A stretch of 10,696 nucleotides of DNA, taken from NCBI GenBank assembly GCA_028874675.1, contig JAPPJA010000177.1, positions 1 to 10,696 of the forward strand. The letters run 5' to 3'. Made by a program: the position numbers and the translations under genes. The notes beneath the pieces were generated by a model, which was not told where the DNA came from, did no database searches, and was given only the letters and a program-made list of their open reading frames with translations. Positions 1 to 6,848 of the stretch are shown here, piece after piece (position 1 is the first letter of the stretch; every line of letters starts with the position of its first letter). Source of the stretch: Chloroflexota bacterium (GTDB lineage: Bacteria; Chloroflexota; Dehalococcoidia; Lucifugimonadales; UBA3495).

Positions 1-375
1 GAAGATATCTGCGTGGCCGAGGCCCGGCGCATGGGGATTCCCATATTCGCCATCGTTGACACCGACACCAACCCGGAACTGGTCAGCCACCCCATCCCCG
101 GCAACGACGATGCGGTGCGCTCCATCCGGCTGGTCACCGGCCGCCTGGCCAACGCCATCCTGGAAGGCAAGGCTGAACGGGAAGCAATGCTCGCCGAACA
201 GCAGGCCCAGGCCGAGGCCGCGGCCCAGGCTGAAGCCGACGCCCTGGCCGCCGAGGCCGGAGAGGAACTATCCGACGAAGAGGCGGAGCACGTCGCCCTG
301 GCCTCCATGCCCCTGGACGACCTGGCCCAGCTGATGGAACAGTCCAACCGCGGCGAAGGGGAGGAAGGGAGCTAA
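1..375 (+). CDS. rpsB: 30S ribosomal protein S2, C-terminal part (5' end outside window)
   Basis: The reading frame is open from base 1 and ends at TAA 373-375, giving the last 124 residues of ribosomal protein S2, a small-subunit protein bound late in 30S assembly. The S2 family signature is plain: EARRMGIPIFAIVDTDTNPE, then the HPIPGNDDAVRSIRL stretch that closes the S2 fold. After the fold comes a tail of about 68 residues rich in Ala, Glu and Gln, probably helical, ending in a Gly/Glu-rich acidic stretch (GEGEEGS). S2 proteins from several phyla carry such variable tails, so I read it as lineage-specific and not as a fusion. The GTG at 13 is internal and not the real start. The next gene in the conserved order is tsf, but here a 568-base spacer lies between them. 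Confidence 0.97.
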   Translation, partial: EDICVAEARRMGIPIFAIVDTDTNPELVSHPIPGNDDAVRSIRLVTGRLANAILEGKAEREAMLAEQQAQAEAAAQAEADALAAEAGEELSDEEAEHVALASMPLDDLAQLMEQSNRGEGEEGS

Positions 376-450
376 GGCTAAGAAAGGCGCCGAATTAGAC
401 GTGCCGCCCATCTGGAAGGCAGCTGAACGGCAGATTTATCGGCAAGTACT

Positions 451-492
451 GGATAGCGTACTACATATCCTATCTGGTGGGCATCGCTATCC
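451..492 (+). repeat. Perfect 8-bp inverted repeat in the rpsB-tsf spacer
   Basis: GGATAGCG at 451-458 and CGCTATCC at 485-492 are exact reverse complements separated by 26 bases. A smaller 5-bp pair (AGTAC 445-449 with GTACT 458-462) overlaps the left arm, so the two pairings exclude each other. No T-run follows, so it is not a canonical intrinsic terminator. It could be an mRNA structure or processing site 3' of rpsB, or chance. Confidence 0.35.
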
Positions 493-542
493 TGACTGTA
501 AGGCGCTGGTAATCTCCCAGGTGCAATGATGACTGGCTGGCC

Positions 543-791
543 TTGCTAGCCGATATACTCAGCGTGGCAATGGGCATATCCATTGCGCTGACTATTGTAG
601 TCGAAGTGGTCGGACGAATGGTATTGCTGATTCCCGACGCCATAAAGAACATAAGGGAAAACGAAAAGAGGGCCCAGCGGAAGCGCCGGAAAGAGGCATA
701 TGAACGTTTTGGCGTGGAAGTTAATGGTGTACTTTTGCTCCCTGGCTCTCCTGGCGCAGAGGCTTTTCTCACTGGAGAAGCTTCTGCTTAG
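543..791 (+). CDS. Small putative membrane-anchored protein of unknown function
   Basis: This 82-residue frame opens at TTG 543 and closes at TAG 789-791. I do not recognise the family. Residues 2-31 form one hydrophobic segment (ADILSVAMGISIALTIVVEV and on to LLIP) with a single buried Glu. A strongly charged, probably helical stretch follows (IRENEKRAQRKRRKEAYERF), then a compact tail with VEVNGVLLLPGSPGAEAFLTG. The basic run after the helix predicts a single-pass protein with a cytoplasmic C-terminus. Its favour as a real gene rests on this ordered composition. Against it are the TTG start, the lack of a Shine-Dalgarno sequence, and ATG 570 as a rival start. An AGGTG-preceded ATG at 526 lies in another frame and stops after seven codons, which might point to a frameshifted true start. 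GC is about 51 %, below both neighbours. Confidence 0.5.
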   Translation: MLADILSVAMGISIALTIVVEVVGRMVLLIPDAIKNIRENEKRAQRKRRKEAYERFGVEVNGVLLLPGSPGAEAFLTGEASA

Positions 792-892
792 AAGTCTTTG
801 CGGCAATGCATTCAGATGCGTCTGCCGGAGCCCTGGTCAGGTCTCCCTTTACCGGCCACCGGCGCGCTGACCAATGGGACACCACCCCGCAA

Positions 893-912
893 CTCTTACA
901 GGGTAGTAAGAG
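893..912 (+). repeat. Perfect 7-bp hairpin in the tsf leader
   Basis: CTCTTAC (893-899) and GTAAGAG (906-912) pair exactly around the 6-base loop AGGGTA. The hairpin ends about 20 bases before the tsf Shine-Dalgarno GGAGG at 933-937 and is followed by AAAA, not Ts, so it is not a terminator. A role in tsf mRNA stability or translation is inference. Confidence 0.4.
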
Positions 913-943
913 AAAACGACTAAAGAAGACACGGAGGAAATTC

Positions 944-1447
944 TTGCCAGCTAGCGTTGAAGAAATCCGGACCCTGCGTGAACAGACCGGGGCCGGCATT
1001 ATGGACTGTAAGCAAGCCCTGGAAGACAATGATAACGATATGAACAAGGCCGCCGAAGCCCTGCGTCAAAAGGGCTTCGCCCGCGCCGCCCGTCGGGCCG
1101 ATCGGGAAACCACCGAGGGCGTCATCGAAGCCTACATCCACACCGGCGGTCGCGTTGGCGCCCTGGTGGAACTGGGCTGTGAGACAGACTTTGTGGCCCG
1201 CAACGACGAGTTCAAGCAGGTAGCCCACGACATCGCCATGCAGGTGGCTGCCATGGGCCCCGCCTACGTTACCGACGGAGACCAGGAGGACGGCGACAGC
1301 CGGCCCGCCAGCGAAGTGTGCCTGATGCAGCAGACCTTCATAAAGGACAGCTCCAAGGTGGTGGGCGATATCGTTCAGGAACTGGCCGCCAAGGTTGGCG
1401 AAAACGTCCGGGTGGTGCGCTTCAGCCGCCTGGCCCTCGAAGAGTAA
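944..1447 (+). CDS. tsf: Translation elongation factor Ts
   Basis: EF-Ts is the cytoplasmic guanine-nucleotide exchange factor that releases GDP from EF-Tu. I place the start at TTG 944, six bases after the Shine-Dalgarno GGAGG (933-937), because the product then begins MPASVEEIRTLREQTGAGIM, the usual N-terminus. A longer frame from ATG 806 would add 46 unrelated residues. The UBA-like N-domain covers about residues 1-55, with TGAGIMDCKQAL at 15-26. The EF-Tu-contacting motif appears as ETDFVARNDEF. The C-terminus (QELAAKVGENVRVVRFSRL) is typical. At 167 residues it is a short-form EF-Ts, closer to the roughly 196 residues of Thermus than to the 283 of E. coli, and so has only one core-domain repeat. 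pyrH follows 13 bases later, probably on the same transcript. Confidence 0.96.
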   Translation: MPASVEEIRTLREQTGAGIMDCKQALEDNDNDMNKAAEALRQKGFARAARRADRETTEGVIEAYIHTGGRVGALVELGCETDFVARNDEFKQVAHDIAMQVAAMGPAYVTDGDQEDGDSRPASEVCLMQQTFIKDSSKVVGDIVQELAAKVGENVRVVRFSRLALEE

Positions 1448-1460
1448 TTTTCACCTGTAT

Positions 1461-2186
1461 ATGGTTGCTCCCAAGTACCAACGGGTATTGCTCAAGATCA
1501 GCGGCGAATCCCTGAAGGGGTCCGCCACCACCGGTATCGACCCCGAAGCGGTCAATTACATGGCCCAGCAGATCGGCCAGATCCACCGGATGGGAATCCA
1601 GCTTGCCATTGTTATCGGCGGGGGCAACATCTGGCGGGGAGGCCAGGCCGAGCGCTGGGGTATGGATCGGGCCACTGCCGACTATTCCGGCATGCTGGCT
1701 ACCATCATCAACGCCCTTGCCCTGCAGGACGCCCTGGAAAAACGGGGCATAATTACCCGTACCCAGAGCGCGCTGCAAATCCAGGCGGTGGCCGAGCCTT
1801 ACATTCGCCGCCGGGCTATGAGGCACCTGGAAAAGGGTCGCGTGGTCATCTTCTCCGCCGGTACCGGCAACCCGTTTATGACCACCGACACGGCTTCCGC
1901 CCTGAGGGCCCTGGAAATCGGCGCCGAGGTCCTCCTTATGGCCAAGAACAACGTGGACGGCGTCTATGACTCAAACCCCCACATCAATCCCGACGCCAAG
2001 CGCTTCGCCAGCCTGGACTACCTGGAAGCCCTGAACCGGCGGCTCGAAGTTATGGACTCCACCGCCGTTTCCCTTTGCATGGAGAACAAGCTTCCCATCG
2101 TTGTATTCAACATCTTCGAGCAGGACAGCATGCAGAGCATTCTCAGCGGGGACCCGGTGGGCACCACCATTACCGCTTCCGACTGA
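1461..2186 (+). CDS. pyrH: Uridylate kinase (UMP kinase)
   Basis: PyrH phosphorylates UMP to UDP with ATP, the committed step to UTP and CTP, and works in the cytoplasm as a hexamer of the amino-acid-kinase fold. The 241-residue product matches the family's usual length. Visible motifs are KISGES near residue 12, the phosphate-binding GGGNIWRG at 53-60, GMDRATADY and GMLATIINALALQDALE around 68-94, AEPYIRRRAMRHLEKGRVV, GTGNPFMTTDTAS from 134, VDGVYDSNP at 165-173, and MDSTAVSLCMEN near 198. The segment before VDGVYD reads AKNN, where many homologues have ATKV or similar. ATG 1461 is chosen because it gives the standard MVAPKYQRVLLKISGE start; the frame runs back to 1395 only inside tsf. No strong Shine-Dalgarno precedes it, so translational coupling to tsf is likely. 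Confidence 0.97.
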   Translation: MVAPKYQRVLLKISGESLKGSATTGIDPEAVNYMAQQIGQIHRMGIQLAIVIGGGNIWRGGQAERWGMDRATADYSGMLATIINALALQDALEKRGIITRTQSALQIQAVAEPYIRRRAMRHLEKGRVVIFSAGTGNPFMTTDTASALRALEIGAEVLLMAKNNVDGVYDSNPHINPDAKRFASLDYLEALNRRLEVMDSTAVSLCMENKLPIVVFNIFEQDSMQSILSGDPVGTTITASD

Positions 2187-2209
2187 ACTGCGGCGGGCGG
2201 CCAGACGCA

Positions 2210-2245
2210 GGTTCCCCGGCACATCTGGACCGCTTTCGCGGAACC
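2210..2245 (+). repeat. 6-bp inverted repeat in the pyrH-frr gap
   Basis: GGTTCC (2210-2215) and GGAACC (2240-2245) are exact complements, and CCGC/GCGG around TTTC nests just inside the right arm. There is no T-run. This is weak, and may be chance in GC-rich DNA. Nothing else stands out in this 101-base gap except the frr Shine-Dalgarno GGGAGGA at 2274-2280. Confidence 0.2.
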
Positions 2246-2287
2246 CCGTTATCCCCCAGTAAGGCAATGCAACGGGAGGAATAGTAA

Positions 2288-2881
2288 ATGCCAGAACAGG
2301 ACAACAACCTCGACAACCAGCTAACCCCGGAAGCCGTTTTGACCGAGGTGGAGCGCAAGATGGGCCGCACCATGGAAGCCCTGGAAAGGGAACTGGCCAC
2401 CCTGCGCACCGGTCGCGCCACCCCGTCCCTGGTCGAAAATGTCAACGTGGACTACTACGGGTCTCCCACCCCGCTGAAGCAGATAGCCTCGATTTCCGCC
2501 CCCGATGCCAGGGCGATTATGATCCAGCCCTGGGACCGGCAAGCTCTGCGGGACATTGAGCGCAGCCTGATGCAGTCCGAAATGGGTTTCAACCCTTCCA
2601 ACGACGGCAACATCATTACCGTCCCCATCCCCCCGCTCAATCAGGAGCGGCGCCAGGAATTGGTGCGGCTGCTCAAGCGCAAGATCGAAGACGGCAAGGT
2701 GTCGGTCCGCAACGTGCGCCGCGACGGCCTGGAATCCCTGCGCAAGCTGGAACGCGACAAGGCCATTTCCCAGGACGAAAACCGCCGCAGCCAGGACCAG
2801 CTGCAAAAGACCACCGATACCTTCATCAAAAGCATAGACCAGGTCTCCACCGCTAAAGAAGCGGAGATTATGCAGGTCTAG
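2288..2881 (+). CDS. frr: Ribosome recycling factor
   Basis: RRF works with EF-G after termination to split the 70S ribosome. The 197-residue product carries the family marks: the RTGRATPSL motif at 40-48, the DYYGSPTPLKQIASIS hinge-region stretch at 55-70, IMIQPWD, the NDGNIITVPIPPL loop, and the basic stretch RRQELVRLLKRKIEDGKVSV followed by VRNVRRD, which holds the arginine essential for ribosome binding. The C-terminal helix ends at MQV. Homologues are near 185 residues; the surplus is a 12-residue acidic N-terminal extension. ATG 2288 is supported by GGGAGGA at 2274-2280, seven bases upstream, the clearest ribosome binding site of the first half of the window. uppS begins 14 bases after the stop. 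Confidence 0.97.
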   Translation: MPEQDNNLDNQLTPEAVLTEVERKMGRTMEALERELATLRTGRATPSLVENVNVDYYGSPTPLKQIASISAPDARAIMIQPWDRQALRDIERSLMQSEMGFNPSNDGNIITVPIPPLNQERRQELVRLLKRKIEDGKVSVRNVRRDGLESLRKLERDKAISQDENRRSQDQLQKTTDTFIKSIDQVSTAKEAEIMQV

Positions 2882-2895
2882 CCCCGGATCAGGAG

Positions 2896-3702
2896 ATGGA
2901 AGCCCATACCGGCCCGGCCAACCTACCTGATACCCCTGTTTTCCGGGCGGCCGGGCACCCCGGGAAAGAGGACGCGACCGCCGCTGTCCAACCGCCGGAT
3001 GGGGTGCCACGCCACGTTGCCATAATCATGGACGGCAACGGCCGCTGGGCTGAACAACAGGGCCTTCCCCGTCTCGCCGGCCACCGCGAGGGCGTCAACG
3101 CCATCCCCCGCGTGGTGGACTTGCTGGCCCGGCGCGGCGTCCGGTACCTCACCATCTACGCCTTTTCCACCGAAAACTGGTCCCGCCCCTCCTCCGAGGT
3201 TGAGGGCATCATCGACCTGCTGCACGAAGCCCTGCAGAGGGAAGCAGACCAGTTCAACGAGAAGAACGTCCGCGTTATCCACATCGGCAATGCTGTACGC
3301 CTCTCGCCCGCCATCCGCCATGCTGTGGAACAGATCCAGCGCCAGACCCGCGACAACACCGGCATCGTCCTCAACGTCGCCTTCGACTACGGAGGACGGC
3401 AGGAAATCCTGGCCGCGGTCCGCCAGTTGATTCGCGAGGGCGTCTCTCCCGACGAGGTTACCGAAGAACTCTTCAGCCGAAAGCTCTTCACCGCCCACTG
3501 CCCCGACCCCGACCTGATTATCCGCACCGGCGGCGAGCTGCGAATCAGCAACTTTCTCCTCTGGCAGTCCGCCTACAGCGAGTATTACCATACCCCCGTC
3601 CTGTGGCCCGACCTGGACGCCCAGGAAGTAGATCGCGCCCTGGCCGCCTACAGTCAACGCCAGCGCCGTTTCGGAAACGTCGTCCCCGATACCGGGGGTT
3701 AG
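2896..3702 (+). CDS. uppS: Isoprenyl transferase (undecaprenyl diphosphate synthase, cis type)
   Basis: UppS condenses farnesyl diphosphate with isopentenyl units in cis to make the C55 lipid carrier for peptidoglycan and other envelope glycans. The active-site block RHVAIIMDGNGRWAEQQGLP sits near residues 39-58, with the catalytic Asp at 46 followed by GNGRWA. Further on are YLTIYAFSTENWSRP, and the C-terminal signature PDPDLIIRTGGELRISNFLL with WQSAYSEYYHTPVLWPDLD, which holds the diphosphate-binding Arg residues. The product is 268 residues, with about 36 Pro/Ala-rich residues before the usual start. The start is uncertain: AGGAG at 2891-2895 touches ATG 2896 with no spacing, and GTG 3004 would give a conventional N-terminus but lacks a clear site. 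The gene sits between frr and cdsA, as in many bacteria. Confidence 0.95.
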   Translation: MEAHTGPANLPDTPVFRAAGHPGKEDATAAVQPPDGVPRHVAIIMDGNGRWAEQQGLPRLAGHREGVNAIPRVVDLLARRGVRYLTIYAFSTENWSRPSSEVEGIIDLLHEALQREADQFNEKNVRVIHIGNAVRLSPAIRHAVEQIQRQTRDNTGIVLNVAFDYGGRQEILAAVRQLIREGVSPDEVTEELFSRKLFTAHCPDPDLIIRTGGELRISNFLLWQSAYSEYYHTPVLWPDLDAQEVDRALAAYSQRQRRFGNVVPDTGG

Positions 3703-3707
3703 TCCCC

Positions 3708-4874
3708 TTGCTGCTTCGGACCATCACCGGCCTGACCGGCCTGGCCATCCTGCTTGGCGCCCTCTGGGCCGGCCTCTTCTGGGTGTTCCTCGTCACCCTC
3801 ATCGCCGTCATCCTGGCCCTCCGGGAGTTTTACTGGTTTCACCCGCCGAACCCTTCGCCCGTCGAGTCCGGACCTGCTGAAGCCGGCCTGCCGCCGGTCC
3901 GAACCGGCAACCCACATTCCTCTGAGGCAGCCGGCGCTGCGCTCTCTTTCCAGATCCCTTCGGACGCGCCCCATTCAGGTCCGCCAACCCCGGAGTCCGG
4001 ATACTCGCCCCAGGCAAGCCTGCAATCCACGCCAACTGACATTGCATCCGACGAAGGACCGGCCCCACCGTCCTCTGAGATCGAACCAACACCTGAACCA
4101 TCGCAGGACCAACCCGCGCCCACACCCCTGCCCACCCTGCTGGGCGCGGCATGGGCGGCCGCCTTCGTCATCGGCGGCGCGGCAGCCGAGGGAGTTCTGC
4201 ACCTGTGGGCCATTTCCCTGGCCGTTTTCCTTGCCGGGTCCTTCCTCTCCATCCTGTGGCTCATTGCCTTCTACCGTGACGCCCGCTGGCCGGCGGCCCT
4301 GGCCTACCTCCTGGGTGGCCCCGTTTACACCGGCTTCCTGCTGGCCCACGTTATGGCCCTGGCCCAGGTGGGCGAGGTCTTTTTCTTCCTGGACCCCCTC
4401 TATTTCTCCCCCGATACCGGGCCCACCATCTATGAAGTGGGGCGAAACTGGCTTCTCTTCGCCCTACTGGCCAACTTCGCCACCGATACCGGCGCCTTCC
4501 TGGTGGGACGGTCCCTCGGCCGGCATAAGATGGCGCCGGTCACCAGCCCCAACAAGACCTGGGAGGGCGCCGTGGGTGGGTTCCTGTTCGCCCTTCTCGC
4601 TGCAATCGTTCTTGACCGGACCCTCAACCTGGGGCTGGGCCCCACGTGGTGGGAAGGGGCCTGGAACGCCTGGAATTGGCAACCCGTCCTGATTGGTGCT
4701 ACAGTGGGTGTAGCTTCTCAATTGGGCGACTTGGCCGAGTCCCGGCTCAAGCGCCTCTCTCGCCTTAAGGACTCGGGAAACCTGATGCCCGGTCACGGTG
4801 GAATCCTGGACCGGCTGGACAGTCTCCTGTTCACCATTCCGACGGTGTACTATCTGCTAGTGGCGGTGCTTTAG
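3708..4874 (+). CDS. cdsA: Phosphatidate cytidylyltransferase with a long Pro/Ser-rich insertion
   Basis: CdsA is an integral membrane enzyme that makes CDP-diacylglycerol from phosphatidate and CTP for phospholipid synthesis. TTG 3708, five bases after the uppS stop, gives MLLRTITGLTG, a normal CdsA start; a longer frame from 3603 lies inside uppS. The C-terminal family signature is complete: SRLKRLSRLKDSG at 345-357, then LMPGHGGILDRLD to 371. The segment FATDTGAFLVGRSLGRHKMA followed by PVTSPNKTWEGAVGG (257-291) is also canonical. Several hydrophobic helices are visible (about 8-38, 143-190, 196-220, 247-267, 288-303, 327-340, 372-388). At 388 residues it is about 100 longer than usual. 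The surplus is residues 46-142, a Pro/Ser/Thr/Glu-rich hydrophilic stretch between the first and second hydrophobic blocks, probably disordered. Confidence 0.94.
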   Translation: MLLRTITGLTGLAILLGALWAGLFWVFLVTLIAVILALREFYWFHPPNPSPVESGPAEAGLPPVRTGNPHSSEAAGAALSFQIPSDAPHSGPPTPESGYSPQASLQSTPTDIASDEGPAPPSSEIEPTPEPSQDQPAPTPLPTLLGAAWAAAFVIGGAAAEGVLHLWAISLAVFLAGSFLSILWLIAFYRDARWPAALAYLLGGPVYTGFLLAHVMALAQVGEVFFFLDPLYFSPDTGPTIYEVGRNWLLFALLANFATDTGAFLVGRSLGRHKMAPVTSPNKTWEGAVGGFLFALLAAIVLDRTLNLGLGPTWWEGAWNAWNWQPVLIGATVGVASQLGDLAESRLKRLSRLKDSGNLMPGHGGILDRLDSLLFTIPTVYYLLVAVL

Positions 4875-4876
4875 CC

Positions 4877-6010
4877 GTGAAGAAAATCGTCGTCCTGGGC
4901 AGCACCGGGTCCATTGGCCGCCAGACCCTCGACATCGTACGGGCCTTTCCCGAAGAGTTTGATGTGGTTGGCCTGGCCGCCGGCGTTAACCACGACCTGT
5001 TCCACCGGCAGGTCGCCGAATTTCACCCCCGTTACGTTTTCTGTATCGACCCGCCCCATCCTTCGCCGGTCAAGGCCCAGTTTCTGCCGATGGAGGAAAT
5101 GGTCTGCCTCCCCGAGGTGGAGGTGGTGATGGCCGCCACCACCGGCGCGGCCGGCCTGGTCCCCATCCTCAACGCCCTCGGGTGCGGCAAGGCGGTGGCT
5201 CTGTCCAACAAGGAACCCATCGTCATGGCCGGTCCCCTGCTCAAGGAATGGGAAAATCGCTTCGGCGGCGTCATCCTGCCCGTGGACAGCGAGCCCAGCG
5301 CCATCTGGCAATGCCTTCAGGGTGAATCCGGGTCCATCCGGCGGTTGATCATTACGGCCTCCGGCGGGCCCTTCCGTACCATGCCCCTCGACGAACTGGA
5401 GTCGGTAACCCCGGAGCAGGCCCTGCGGCACCCCACCTGGCAGATGGGCCCCAAGATAACCATCGATTCCGCCACCCTGATGAACAAGGCCTTTGAGGTT
5501 ATCGAGTCTCACTGGCTGTTCGACGTCCCCTGGCAGGACATTGAGGTGGTAATCCACCCCCAGAGCACCATCCACTCCATGGTCGAATTTGCGGACGGCT
5601 CGGTAAAGGCCCAGATGGGGCCCCCCAGCATGCGCCTGCCCATCCAGTACGCCCTCTTTTACCCGCAGCGGCTGCGCAACCCGGATGATTCCCTCATCCC
5701 CCGCCTGGACACCGGCATAGCCCAGAGCCTGGAATTCCGACCCATGGAACCGGAGCGGTACCCATGCTTCACCCTGGCCCTGTCCACTGCCCAGCGGGGC
5801 GGCGCCTATCCGGCCGTCCTCAGCGCCGCCGACGAGGTGGCGGTAAACAGCTTCCTTCAGGGCAAAATCGGCTTCACCGACATCCACCGCGTGGTGGAAA
5901 CGGTGGTGGACGCGTACACTCCCGCCTCTACCGCCACCCTGGAAGACCTCCTGGCGGCCGACCAATGGGCAACCCGCGAAGCCCGGCGGGTAGCCCATGA
6001 ACTGGTCTGA
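4877..6010 (+). CDS. dxr: 1-deoxy-D-xylulose 5-phosphate reductoisomerase
   Basis: Dxr converts 1-deoxy-D-xylulose 5-phosphate to 2-C-methyl-D-erythritol 4-phosphate with NADPH and a divalent metal, the committed step of the MEP isoprenoid pathway. The 377-residue product has the NADPH loop GSTGSIG at 8-14, ALSNKEPIVMAG at 108-119, and the metal site PVDSEPSAIWQ with Asp137 and Glu139. It also has ITASGGPFR, the stretch MGPKITIDSATLMNKAFEVI with Glu207 as third metal ligand, and HPQSTIHSMVEFADGSV. Two positions differ from the common consensus: DSEP where most have DSEH, and NKAFE where most have NKGLE. GTG 4877 lies two bases after the cdsA stop, which implies coupled translation. Its product feeds the precursors used by UppS two genes upstream. 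Confidence 0.97.
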   Translation: MKKIVVLGSTGSIGRQTLDIVRAFPEEFDVVGLAAGVNHDLFHRQVAEFHPRYVFCIDPPHPSPVKAQFLPMEEMVCLPEVEVVMAATTGAAGLVPILNALGCGKAVALSNKEPIVMAGPLLKEWENRFGGVILPVDSEPSAIWQCLQGESGSIRRLIITASGGPFRTMPLDELESVTPEQALRHPTWQMGPKITIDSATLMNKAFEVIESHWLFDVPWQDIEVVIHPQSTIHSMVEFADGSVKAQMGPPSMRLPIQYALFYPQRLRNPDDSLIPRLDTGIAQSLEFRPMEPERYPCFTLALSTAQRGGAYPAVLSAADEVAVNSFLQGKIGFTDIHRVVETVVDAYTPASTATLEDLLAADQWATREARRVAHELV

Positions 6011-6058
6011 TGTAAACCGTTTCCAGTAAGACACAGCGCCGGACTTACCCGGCCCACC

Positions 6059-6080
6059 GCTTCCGGCGGACACCGGAAGC
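6059..6080 (+). terminator. Perfect 8-bp hairpin after dxr
   Basis: GCTTCCGG (6059-6066) and CCGGAAGC (6073-6080) pair exactly around the 6-base loop CGGACA, 49 bases after the dxr stop. No T-run follows, so it would not be a classical intrinsic terminator. It marks the point where the conserved operon gives way to accessory genes. It might be a pause, processing or Rho-related site. Confidence 0.4.
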
Positions 6081-6112
6081 CACCAGCACAGGGAGGGACT
6101 GCAGGCAGGCAT

Positions 6113-6820
6113 ATGCTGCTCCAGGATCAAGTCGCATTGGTCACGGGCGCCGGACGGGGTATTGGCCGGGCCATTGCCCTGGCCTTCGCCCGCGAGGGAG
6201 CCCGGGTCGCCGTTACCGGTCGCAACAAGGCCAACCTGGCCCAGGTGGTGGACGACATTGCCTCGGCCGGCGGCTGCGCTCTGGCTTTCTCCCTGGACGT
6301 TACCCGGGAGGAAGACGCTGCGGCGGTGTCCCGGGAAATTGTGGACCGGTGGGGCCGCCTGGACCTCCTCGTCAACAACGCAGGCGTTATCACCTACGAT
6401 GTGCCCGTATGGCAAACCACAATGGAGCAGTGGGACTACGTTATGGACACCAACCTGCGCGGCATGCACCTGGTCTCCCGCGCGGTAATTCCCCACATGA
6501 TGCGGCGCAACTGTGGCAGAATCATCAACATCGGGTCCTCTTCCGGACGGCAGGTAGAAGGTGACAACGGGGCCTACAACGCCTCAAAATGGGGCGTAGT
6601 CGGATACACCGCATCCCTGGCCCACTCCCTGCGTTCCCATGGCATACAGGTAAATGGCATCAACCCCGGCTGGGTGGACACGGACATGGCCAGGGAATAC
6701 CATCCCGGCGGAGACCCGGCCTGGATAACGCCGGAGCAGGTAGCCCAGGCCGCCCTTTACCTGGCGGCCCATGCTCCCGCCCTGATGACGGGCCAGTTGA
6801 TCGACATTTTCGACCCCTGA
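6113..6820 (+). CDS. Short-chain dehydrogenase/reductase (classical SDR)
   Basis: This is a cytoplasmic NAD(P)-dependent oxidoreductase of the classical SDR family, 235 residues long. The cofactor motif TGAGRGIG is at 11-18, the adenine-contact LDV at 61-63, and NNAG at 88-91. The catalytic Asn is at 114 (DTNLRG). A Ser of GSSSG follows at about 142-144, and YNASK gives Tyr155 and Lys159. NPGWVDT at 184-190 is the usual loop after the active site. Arg37 at the end of the second strand (VTGRNK) suggests NADP preference, which is inference. The substrate cannot be read; the fold resembles 3-oxoacyl-ACP reductases, but the C-terminus (TGQLIDIFDP) differs from the common GxxxxVDGG ending. ATG 6113 is the only start; GGGAGGG at 6091-6097 is too far for an ideal site. 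It heads the accessory trio between dxr and rseP. Confidence 0.93.
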   Translation: MLLQDQVALVTGAGRGIGRAIALAFAREGARVAVTGRNKANLAQVVDDIASAGGCALAFSLDVTREEDAAAVSREIVDRWGRLDLLVNNAGVITYDVPVWQTTMEQWDYVMDTNLRGMHLVSRAVIPHMMRRNCGRIINIGSSSGRQVEGDNGAYNASKWGVVGYTASLAHSLRSHGIQVNGINPGWVDTDMAREYHPGGDPAWITPEQVAQAALYLAAHAPALMTGQLIDIFDP

Positions 6821-6848
6821 TTTTCACTATTCCAGCGGCGGTATTGCC

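Noticed and set aside
401..529. A 42-residue frame from GTG 401 in the rpsB-tsf spacer
   Set aside because: No ribosome binding site, no family resemblance, and the frame simply continues out of the rpsB coding region in another phase.
3754..4692. A 312-residue frame overlapping cdsA in another phase
   Set aside because: Its Pro/Ser/Arg-rich composition is a phase artefact; cdsA carries the complete family signature in the correct frame.
6059..6080. Calling the post-dxr hairpin a definite Rho-independent terminator
   Set aside because: The stem is perfect but no T-run follows, so it is kept only as a low-confidence terminator.
4871..6496. A 541-residue open frame on the minus strand opposite dxr and the dehydrogenase
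   Set aside because: It mirrors two well-supported genes, is Gly/His/Val-rich, and shows no family motif; it is what GC-rich third positions produce on the opposite strand.
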